Shown: in pieces, positions 7,537 to 13,422 of the stretch
Layout: each line of letters opens with the position of its first letter
Numbering within the stretch: the stretch's first letter is position 1
The notes under the pieces: model-generated
What the model was told of the DNA's origin: nothing
Databases searched by the model: none
What the model saw: only the letters and a program-made list of their open reading frames with translations
Assembly (NCBI GenBank): GCA_022703295.1
Contig: JAKLDX010000017.1
Span: forward strand, 1-13,915
Direction: 5' to 3'
Length of the DNA: 13,915 nt
Source of the DNA: Candidatus Omnitrophota bacterium
GTDB lineage: Bacteria > Omnitrophota > Gorgyraeia > 2-01-FULL-45-10
Position numbers and translations under genes: made by a program

Positions 7537-7816
7537 GGAAAATTTTTCGTCACAGCTAGTTAATGTGCTGTGTCGAGTGGTTCGCAGGGACGCGAAATTT
7601 TGAGGAAATTTTTCGATTTCGATATGGATCCCCTCTCGGGGCCCGTGCCTCGCTGGGACGCGAAAATTCCCCAGCGTGGAATTTTCGCTCGAAAAAATTT
7701 CTCGCTCGCATATGCGTAAGCAACAGCACCGTGCCCGCTCGAAATTTTACGCCCTGCTCGGCACGAGCCCCTCGGGGGACCCCTTCACCGGGGATCGAAA
7801 AATTTTTTGGGTGGCG
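7537..7816. repeat. Structured intergenic repeat element B
   Basis: This occupies most of the 353-nt gap after the recombinase. The modules are GGAAAATTTTT; a head stem-loop CACAGC (7551-7556) and GCTGTG (7567-7572) around TAGTTAATGT; TCGAGTGGTTCGC; a central 11-bp hairpin (7660-7670 with 7678-7688, 7-nt loop); the palindrome CGCATATGCG (7707-7716); a conserved box at 7728-7767; a CCCC-TTCACC-GGGG hairpin (7780-7793); and an end word CGAAAAATTTTTTGGGTGGCG (7796-7816, counted as one module). The arms GATCCCC near 7627 and GGGGATC near 7790 could close the whole central part. It begins about 9 nt after the stop codon. A 92-codon open frame crosses it, but I consider this repeat sequence and not a gene. 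Confidence 0.88.
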
Positions 7817-7881
7817 TGAGATTACAGGGTGTCACCGCTAGGATGGCACCTAAAAATAGCATAAGCGAGAAATGAGGAAAG
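7817..7881. other. Leader before the exported-protein gene
   Basis: These 65 nt follow element B. An imperfect stem, GGTGTC (7828-7833) with GGCACC (7845-7850), is followed by TAAAAATAGC, which resembles a weak terminator but lacks a proper T-run. GAGGA at 7874-7878 is the likely ribosome site for the next gene. No promoter was convincing. Confidence 0.4.
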
Positions 7882-8628
7882 ATGAAAAAGAACTTACTTT
7901 TGTGTGCTGTGTTCACAATCGCCGCGTCCTTGATCGCAAATAGTATTTATGCCCAAGAACAGCCGGTTGAATATAAGCAACTGATAGCTAAATGCGGCAA
8001 GGCGCTTAAGCAAGCAAAGTCATACTGCGCCAAGGTGGAATATAAAAGCTCCTTTACGATCAGCTCACAGGAAAATAAAGCCAATTCCGCGGAGTTAAAT
8101 ATAGCTTTTATGAGCCCGGACAGGTTTAAGGCGGCGCAAATTATAGACGAGGGCAAGGGTGAGCGCTTGTGGGACGGCTGGATAATCATAGGAAATAATT
8201 ATTATGTTTTTCTTCCGGTTATAGGCTGGAAAAAGGACAATAATGATAATCGGATAAAAACGTGTAAAGCCTATTCTCCCGAGGGCATTATGGAACAATT
8301 GGAGGGCATCGAAAAGGCCTACAAGAGAGATTCTATAAGAATTGCCACCAAAGACGGAACGGAATATTTTGTGATCAAATATTTATTCGGCAACGAATCG
8401 GTCAATATGGAATATTTGCCTCCTGAATTAAGATACAGCAAAATAAACGGGACGTGTGAAATCTGGATAAATGAAAATAGTTATTTACCATTACAACAAT
8501 CGTCAGAAGTTTCTTATTATTTAAATGAGCAAAACGGGGGGATTTCATCAGTGAGCACAAAGTATTTTTCGTATAACGATGATAAGATGAAGATCAGTGA
8601 GCCTGTGATGGGCAGCAAGGATTTCTGA
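7882..8628 (+). CDS. Exported protein of unknown function, possibly LolA-like fold
   Basis: The 248-residue protein starts with a clear signal peptide: MKKN, a hydrophobic core LLLCAVFTIAASLIA and a likely cleavage after SIYA (residue 24). It should therefore be periplasmic; there is no lipobox. The remainder looks beta-rich, with phrases such as SAELNIAFMSPDRFKA, GTEYFVIKYLF, GTCEIWINENSYLPL and STKYFSYNDDKMKI. This order (a misfit substrate-like opening, a 'sensitive to residue changes' phrase, then 'WIN...LPL') resembles proteins of the LolA/LppX outer-membrane lipoprotein carrier fold. That is a fold-level guess without a diagnostic motif. The gene is visibly more A/T-rich than its neighbours and stands alone after element B, 24 nt before waaA, next to lipid A genes. 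Confidence 0.75.
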   Translation: MKKNLLLCAVFTIAASLIANSIYAQEQPVEYKQLIAKCGKALKQAKSYCAKVEYKSSFTISSQENKANSAELNIAFMSPDRFKAAQIIDEGKGERLWDGWIIIGNNYYVFLPVIGWKKDNNDNRIKTCKAYSPEGIMEQLEGIEKAYKRDSIRIATKDGTEYFVIKYLFGNESVNMEYLPPELRYSKINGTCEIWINENSYLPLQQSSEVSYYLNEQNGGISSVSTKYFSYNDDKMKISEPVMGSKDF

Positions 8629-8652
8629 TAAAATTAAAAGATTAGGACCGAG

Positions 8653-9921
8653 ATGCTTTACGACATAGGATTCGCGATATTTTCGATCTTCTACCTCCCG
8701 ACGCTTATTTTCAAAGGTAAGCTGCACGGCGACTTTGCGGAGCGGTTCGCGAACTACGCAAAGGCGAAGAGATCGGCACTGGATGCCGGCAAGGATACGA
8801 TCTGGATACAGGCGGTGAGCGTCGGAGAGGTCGCACTGTGCAGAAGTTTCATACCGCTCTTACGAAAGCGTTTCCCGAAAAGTTCGATAGTGCTATCGAC
8901 CATAACGAAGACGGGCAATGACCTGGCAGTTAAGCTCTATTCGAAGGACGCGACCATCATTTACTTTCCGCTCGATTTCAGCGCCGTAGTCAAGAAGGCG
9001 ATAGCGATAATAAGGCCGAAGGCCTACGTAATGATCGAGACCGAGATATGGCCGAACGTTTTGAAAGAGCTTTCGCGTCAGGGCGTGCCGGCAGTCCTGA
9101 TAAACGGCAGGATATCGGATAAGTCTTTCGGAAAATACCGGATGGCAAAGCCTTTTCTTCAGAAGACATTGCAGAGGATATCCTCATTCTGCATGCAGTC
9201 AAAGAATGATGCCGACAGGGTCGTCGAGATGGGCGCGCCTGCGGACAAGGTCAGGGTCACCGGGAACATGAAATTCGATACAGAGGTCAAGGCCGATCCC
9301 GAAAGGCTGAAAGAATTAAAAAAGATATTAGGAATAAGGGACGAAGACCGGCTGATCGTTGCGGGAAGTACACACGAAGGCGAAGAGGAGATCGTGATAC
9401 GCGTTTTTAAACAACTTATGAACGAATTTAAATACCTGAAACTTCTGATCGCGCCCAGGCACATAGAAAGGGCAGACGCGGTAAAGGCCGTTGCGCACGA
9501 CATGAATTTCGTGCCTTTCAGGGTTTCCGGCCTGCCTGTTCAGAAGGAAGATGCAGGCCCAATCGTGATGATACTCGACAAGATAGGCCAACTGGCGGAT
9601 TGCTACGCTTTGGCGTCATTCGTATTTATCGGGGGAAGCCTCGTGCGGCACGGCGGGCAGAATCCGATAGAGCCGGCCCTGCTGGAAAAACCTATTATAT
9701 TCGGGCCGCACATGTTCAATTTTAAATCTTCGGTGAATGTGCTTATTGAGAATAACGCCGCTATCCAGGTTAAAGATGAGGCAGCGCTCCTTTCTGCGGC
9801 AAGGGACGTGCTCAAAAGTTCCGTAAAATGCGCGGAGCTCGGCAGGAACGCGAAAGAGGCCATGTTAAAGAATCGCGGCGCGACAGAAAAGAATCTGAAA
9901 GAGATAGGATGCGTAATTTAA
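8653..9921 (+). CDS. waaA: 3-deoxy-D-manno-octulosonic acid (Kdo) transferase
   Basis: WaaA transfers Kdo from CMP-Kdo to the lipid A precursor on the cytoplasmic face of the inner membrane. At 422 residues it has normal length. A hydrophobic N-terminal anchor (about 5-21) is followed by the GT-B domains. Motifs are WIQAVSVGEV (51-60, with E59 as the expected catalytic base; many homologues have H where Q53 is), IETEIWPN (128-135), NGRISDKS (151-158), RVTGNMKFD (201-209), AGSTHEGEE and GGSLVRHGGQNPIEPALL, which binds the CMP-sugar. The start is supported by a modest AGGA about 6 nt upstream. The 3' end overlaps lpxK by 13 nt, so the two are likely coupled. Confidence 0.96.
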   Translation: MLYDIGFAIFSIFYLPTLIFKGKLHGDFAERFANYAKAKRSALDAGKDTIWIQAVSVGEVALCRSFIPLLRKRFPKSSIVLSTITKTGNDLAVKLYSKDATIIYFPLDFSAVVKKAIAIIRPKAYVMIETEIWPNVLKELSRQGVPAVLINGRISDKSFGKYRMAKPFLQKTLQRISSFCMQSKNDADRVVEMGAPADKVRVTGNMKFDTEVKADPERLKELKKILGIRDEDRLIVAGSTHEGEEEIVIRVFKQLMNEFKYLKLLIAPRHIERADAVKAVAHDMNFVPFRVSGLPVQKEDAGPIVMILDKIGQLADCYALASFVFIGGSLVRHGGQNPIEPALLEKPIIFGPHMFNFKSSVNVLIENNAAIQVKDEAALLSAARDVLKSSVKCAELGRNAKEAMLKNRGATEKNLKEIGCVI

Positions 9922-10958
9922 TATATTCATTAATGACGGACAAGAAGAAGGGTATCGTCTGGCTGCCCTGTAAATTTATTCTGTACCTGGCCTCTCTAAT
10001 ATACTGGGCGGCGATATTCATAAGAGTGGTGCTTTACAAATTCGGCATATTCAGAAGCGAGGATGTGCCCATAAAAGTGGTGAGCGTCGGCAACCTGACC
10101 CTCGGCGGGACAGGGAAGACGCCGTTCGTGATAAGGCTTGCGAGGATACTGAAGGATGAGATCAGAAAAAGCCCGAGTGTCCTGATCCGCGGATACGGCT
10201 GGGACGAACAGGCGATGCTCAAAAAAGACCTGCCCGACATTCCAATATTTGTTGACGAGGACAGGGCAAAGTCCGCTCACAGGGCGATAGCCCTTTACGG
10301 CTGCGATATCGCGGTGCTCGACGACGGTTTCCAGCACTGGGAGCTTGAGCGCGACCTCGATATCGTCCTGATAGATTCTCGAAACCCGTTCGGCAATAAC
10401 CATCTTTTCCCGCGCGGCATATTGCGGGAGCCGAAAGAATCCATTCTGAGAGCCGACATAGTAGTCTTCACAAAAATGAATAAGAAGCTTTGCGATATCG
10501 AGCAGGTGAAGGAAGAGATGCTGGGCATGAATAGTGAGCTTGTGTTCATGGAGGCGATACACAAACCGACGGAGATATGCGATACAAAGACTAAGAAGGC
10601 TTTCGGGCTTGATTGGCTGGCGAAGAAAAGGGTGATGCTATTATCCAGCATCGGCGATCCCGGGTATTTCGAAGAAACGGTCAGGGACCTGAAGGCGGAC
10701 GTGGTGGAGCATATAATTTTTAATGACCACCATAATTACACCGAAGCCGATTCGGAACATATTATAAAAAGGTGCAACGAGAGATCGTTCGATATCATAG
10801 TTACCACGGAGAAGGATGCCGTGAAAATAAACCGCCTGCACCTGACGTTCGCGAATTATACGGTATTCACGCTGATGGTCGAGATGGAGATAACCAGCGG
10901 CAAGGAGATTTTAATTGATAGACTACATAGCTTATATACTGATAAAGCTTCTCAATAA
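9909..10958 (+). CDS. lpxK: Tetraacyldisaccharide 4'-kinase
   Basis: LpxK phosphorylates the 4' position of the lipid A disaccharide with ATP at the inner membrane. I start at the ATG at 9909 (349 residues), preceded by GAGATAGG; the frame is open to 9828 but that part overlaps waaA and is Arg/Glu-rich junk. An N-terminal membrane helix (about 18-42) precedes the unusual P-loop GNLTLGGTGKTPFV (61-74). DDGFQHWELERDLDIVLID (138-156) carries the conserved DDGFQH. DHHNYT (263-268) and TTEKDAVK (289-296) are also typical. The order waaA-lpxK-acyltransferase matches the Kdo2-lipid A pathway. The last 44 nt overlap the next gene. Confidence 0.97.
   Translation: MRNLIYSLMTDKKKGIVWLPCKFILYLASLIYWAAIFIRVVLYKFGIFRSEDVPIKVVSVGNLTLGGTGKTPFVIRLARILKDEIRKSPSVLIRGYGWDEQAMLKKDLPDIPIFVDEDRAKSAHRAIALYGCDIAVLDDGFQHWELERDLDIVLIDSRNPFGNNHLFPRGILREPKESILRADIVVFTKMNKKLCDIEQVKEEMLGMNSELVFMEAIHKPTEICDTKTKKAFGLDWLAKKRVMLLSSIGDPGYFEETVRDLKADVVEHIIFNDHHNYTEADSEHIIKRCNERSFDIIVTTEKDAVKINRLHLTFANYTVFTLMVEMEITSGKEILIDRLHSLYTDKASQ
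10902..10907 (+). promoter_or_regulatory. Shine-Dalgarno site that selects a TTG start
   Basis: AAGGAG lies 7 nt before a TTG at 10915, inside the end of lpxK. The next in-frame ATG is at 10963, so this site supports the longer N-terminus and a 44-nt overlap with lpxK. Confidence 0.75.
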
Positions 10959-12858
10959 GATAATGGCCTTTGTGCCGATCAGCTTCTCTCTATGGCTGGG
11001 GAGAAGGATAGGTGTTGTTGCTTTCTGGATAAATAAAAAGAGAAGGCTCGTCACGTATTCTAACCTCAAGGCTGCGTTCGCGAAGGAAAAATCCCCGCGG
11101 GAGCTTAAAGGCATAACGAAAAGGGTTTATCAGAACCTCGTCCAGACCTTCATGGAGATCCTTAACCTCACCAAGGTAAATAAAAAATACGTGGATGAAT
11201 ATGTCGAGGTCCCTAAGTTCGAACTGCTGGTCAACGCCTCGAAGTCCGGCAGGGGAACGATACTTCTCACGGGCCACTACGGCGACTGGGAATTGTCGAG
11301 CCTGGTAAGTTCGGTCAAGGGTTTCCCAATTATGGTGCTCGCGAGAGAGCAGAAGATGAAGCATGTTAACGAGCTTCTGAACCAGCTGCGCGAATCCAAC
11401 GGGTGCAAGGTCATAAGAAAAGGAATGTCGACCAAGAATATCTTAAGGTCGCTTAAAGACAAGAATGTCGTCGGCATATTATCGGACCAGGACGCGGGAA
11501 GAAACGGCATGTTCGTTAACTTTTTCGGCAGGCCGACATCCTGCCATTCCGGGCCGTTCGAGATAGCCAAGCACACCGATTCTCTCATATTGCCGAATTT
11601 CAATGTCAGGATAAAAGGGCCTTATCACAGAGTGTATCTCGAGGACTACATAGATTTCAGGAAGACTAACTCAGAAGACGATATCAGGGAAAATCTGCAG
11701 AAATTCGCCTCCATACTGGAGTCTTATGTACGGAAATATCCGGACCAGTGGCTGTGGCTGCATAAAAGATGGAAATCAACTCCTGCAAGAACCGTGCTGG
11801 TGCTGAACGACGGCAAGGCAGGCCACCTTAACCAGTCGCTGGCGGTGGCGAAAGAGATACAAAAGGCGCGGGCGCAGCAGAAATATAAACTGGAAGACAC
11901 CAGGATAGTAATAGTGGATGTGAAGTACAAGAGTAAAACCGGCCGCAGCCTCCTCTCGGCGTGCGCGACTTTTGCCAGCTGGCGATGCCATGGCTGTATG
12001 CGATGCATGAAGGCATGCCTTACGGATGAAAGCTACGATACATTGATGAAGACCTATGCCGAATTCATCGTATCGTGCGGCTCAAGCCTTGCGCCGGTGA
12101 ATGTGTTCATGTCAAAAGAGAACGCGGCGAAGAATGTTGTGATAATGAAACCCGGCATAGCCATGGGCCTTAATAAATTCAACCTCGCGGTTATCCCCAA
12201 ACATGACAGGCCGCCGAAGGCGAAGAATGTCGTTGAGACCACCGCGGCGCCCAACCTGATAGACCCGGATGCCCTGAAAAATGACGGTGAAAAGTTGTCG
12301 AAAAGGATAGGCGGCGTTAAAAATAAGGCGATAGGCCTTTTTATCGGCGGCAGCAATCCGGAATTCGAGCTTACGAAGGATGCGGTTATGCCCGTAGTGG
12401 ATAATGTGCTTAAGTTTTGCGAAAGCCACGATGCGGAGCTACTCGTGACCACTTCAAGGCGCACATCAAAGGAAGTCGAGAATATACTGAAAGATAAATT
12501 GGCCGGCAATCCCCGATGCAAACTTCTCGTGATAGCCAACGAGAAAAATTTCGATGAGACGGTCGGCGGGATATTGAGTTTGAGCAGGATACAGGTCGTC
12601 TCCGAAGAGTCTGTGTCGATGATATCCGAGGCCGTGACTTCCGGGAAGAAGGTAATAGTTTTTAAATTGAAAAAGAAGAAAGATGCTCCCGCTAAGCATG
12701 AGCGTGCGTTGCGGGATTGGGAGCGCGAAGGATACATAGCGATATCGAAGCCAGATGAGCTTGCGGCAGTTTTGAGCAGGGTATGGGGCGATTCGAGTCC
12801 TGCGAAGGAATTAAAGGACAGGGAGAAAATTTTTGCCGCTATAAGGCGGTTAATATAA
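10915..12858 (+). CDS. Fusion: LpxL-like lipid A acyltransferase + ELM1-like domain
   Basis: The 647-residue protein has two parts. Residues 1-290 form an LpxL/HtrB-type late acyltransferase, which adds a secondary acyl chain to Kdo-lipid A. This part has an N-terminal membrane segment, LLTGHYGDWELSS with the HX4E pair H121/E126, VGILSDQDAG (186-195), FFGRPTSCHSGPFEIAK and the terminal WLWLHKRWK (279-287). Residues 292-647 match the ELM1 (mitochondrial fission, GT-B-like) family: VLNDGKAGHLNQSLA (296-310), IPKHDRP, IGLFIGGSNPEF and SEESVSMISEA (563-573). Between them lies CHGCMRCMKAC (C358, C361, C364, C368), spaced like a 4Fe-4S ligand set. The TTG start has a good ribosome site. The bacterial ELM1 role is unknown; coupling to lipid A export or sugar transfer is inference. 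The last 11 codons lie in repeat C sequence. Confidence 0.9.
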   Translation: MIDYIAYILIKLLNKIMAFVPISFSLWLGRRIGVVAFWINKKRRLVTYSNLKAAFAKEKSPRELKGITKRVYQNLVQTFMEILNLTKVNKKYVDEYVEVPKFELLVNASKSGRGTILLTGHYGDWELSSLVSSVKGFPIMVLAREQKMKHVNELLNQLRESNGCKVIRKGMSTKNILRSLKDKNVVGILSDQDAGRNGMFVNFFGRPTSCHSGPFEIAKHTDSLILPNFNVRIKGPYHRVYLEDYIDFRKTNSEDDIRENLQKFASILESYVRKYPDQWLWLHKRWKSTPARTVLVLNDGKAGHLNQSLAVAKEIQKARAQQKYKLEDTRIVIVDVKYKSKTGRSLLSACATFASWRCHGCMRCMKACLTDESYDTLMKTYAEFIVSCGSSLAPVNVFMSKENAAKNVVIMKPGIAMGLNKFNLAVIPKHDRPPKAKNVVETTAAPNLIDPDALKNDGEKLSKRIGGVKNKAIGLFIGGSNPEFELTKDAVMPVVDNVLKFCESHDAELLVTTSRRTSKEVENILKDKLAGNPRCKLLVIANEKNFDETVGGILSLSRIQVVSEESVSMISEAVTSGKKVIVFKLKKKKDAPAKHERALRDWEREGYIAISKPDELAAVLSRVWGDSSPAKELKDREKIFAAIRRLI

Positions 12859-13140
12859 AAATTTCTGGCTATCAGTTACAGGCCAGCCGTGATTGTGCTT
12901 CGCGCCGAACGCAAGATTTTCCCCGGCGAGGAAAATCTTGCTCGATAAAATCGCTCGCTCTCCCGCCAAATAAGTCGGGAGTGCCCTGTAACGCAAATAG
13001 CGCTCTTTTAATAGGTATTTGGCGGGAACCATGCCCGCTCGCGATTTTAACGTCGTCGCTCAGCACGAATCCCGGCTGGCTCTAAAAGAACCAGCCCCGT
13101 AAGTTTTATTACCGGCAGTGAGCGAAAAAATTTTGGAGGG
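12825..13140. repeat. Structured intergenic repeat element C
   Basis: This third, most diverged copy begins inside the last codons of the upstream gene with GAAAATTTTTGCCGC (12825-12839) and GGTTAAT. It has a small CTGGC/GCCAG stem (12865-12886) and a central 12-bp hairpin (12911-12922 with 12930-12941, 7-nt loop). A perfect 12-bp inverted repeat TCCCGCCAAATA/TATTTGGCGGGA follows (12961-12972, 13016-13027, 43-nt loop). Then come the conserved box at 13028-13069, a GGCTGG/CCAGCC stem (13074-13096) and the end word CGAAAAAATTTTGGAGGG (13123-13140). The central hairpin loop and its upstream partner match the B layout. I see no gene in it. Confidence 0.8.
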
Positions 13141-13173
13141 AAGAGCTAGGGGAAAATTTTTCGGCATATGGCG

Positions 13174-13199
13174 CAGGCGGAACTTTTGTGGCCCGCCTG
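13174..13199 (-). repeat. CCACAAAAGT-core hairpin, copy 2 (inverted)
   Basis: CAGGCGG (13174-13180) pairs perfectly with CCGCCTG (13193-13199). The loop carries ACTTTTGTGG (13182-13191), the reverse complement of the CCACAAAAGT core of the hairpin at 3617-3638. Confidence 0.75.
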
Positions 13200-13207
13200 G
13201 AGCGACT

Positions 13208-13305
13208 GTCCAAAATTTCGATACATTGGGCGGTTTAGAACGGACAATGAAACTGCACAATAGCTTAACGGGTTGGCAGGTTCATTGGCCATCGAAATTT
13301 TGCAC
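13208..13305. repeat. Inverted repeat pair enclosing 68 nt
   Basis: GTCCAAAATTTCGAT (13208-13222) and ATCGAAATTTTGCAC (13291-13305) are complementary at 14 of 15 positions. The enclosed 68 nt have no coding signature. The ends resemble the AAATTT words of elements A-C. It could be a miniature element or one long stem-loop. Confidence 0.65.
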
Positions 13306-13306
13306 A

Positions 13307-13333
13307 GCAAATTGCATGCCCAATGCAATTTGC
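13307..13333. repeat. Perfect 11-bp hairpin
   Basis: GCAAATTGCAT (13307-13317) and ATGCAATTTGC (13323-13333) are perfectly complementary around a 5-nt loop GCCCA. The loop and the adjoining stem bases (GCCCAATG, 13318-13325) also complement CATTGGGC at 13224-13231, giving another possible loop-to-upstream pairing. Confidence 0.75.
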
Positions 13334-13342
13334 GGCAAGCGG

Positions 13343-13368
13343 AAGGCGGCCACAAAAGTAAACGCCTT
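13343..13368 (+). repeat. CCACAAAAGT-core hairpin, copy 3
   Basis: AAGGCG (13343-13348) pairs with CGCCTT (13363-13368); the loop contains the CCACAAAAGT core (13350-13359). Orientation is as in the copy at 3617-3638. Confidence 0.7.
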
Positions 13369-13422
13369 TGCATGGAACCCGAAAAATTTCTGTTGAACCC
13401 GAAAAGTTTTTGAGTGAACGAT

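Larger units (their letters stand above)
13141..13422. repeat. Cluster of small inverted and direct repeats before the glycosyltransferase
   Basis: This part of the 564-nt gap has no believable gene. It contains GGGGAAAATTTTTCGG (13149-13164), two CCACAAAAGT-core hairpins, a 15-base inverted repeat pair enclosing 68 nt, an 11-bp perfect hairpin, and a 20-nt tandem duplication at 13375-13414 (16 of 20 positions equal, unit starting GAACCCGAAAA). It looks like nested or successive insertions of small palindromic units. Confidence 0.7.

Noticed and set aside
7541..7585. Integron attC site, suggested by GTTAAT near a hairpin and a tyrosine recombinase gene just upstream
   Set aside because: The core does not fit GTTRRRY (the third R would be T), paired R/L boxes are missing, and the recombinase is XerC/D-like without the integron integrase insertion.
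7563..7841. 92-codon open frame on the + strand across element B
   Set aside because: It consists almost wholly of the repeat modules, has no ribosome site, and its peptide (rich in Arg, Phe, Ala, Pro) has no domain look. It is explained by the repeat.
7828..7855. Intrinsic terminator after element B
   Set aside because: The stem has a G-U pair and a long loop, and the tail TAAAAATAGC lacks a T-run on this strand.
7529..7881. dif site for the adjacent Xer recombinase
   Set aside because: No 28-bp sequence with two 11-bp Xer half-sites around a 6-bp spacer was recognised.
12054..12737. 227-codon antisense open frame opposite the ELM1-like domain
   Set aside because: The + strand carries clear ELM1 motifs; the antisense peptide is Ser/Phe/Thr-rich without motifs, typical of a shadow frame.
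12783..13396. Open frames of 60-100 codons on both strands across element C and the repeat cluster
   Set aside because: They overlap the end of the fusion gene or the palindromes, lack ribosome sites, and share only repeat-encoded words with other copies.
12859..13422. CRISPR array
   Set aside because: Repeats are inverted and diverged, not regularly spaced direct repeats with unique spacers.
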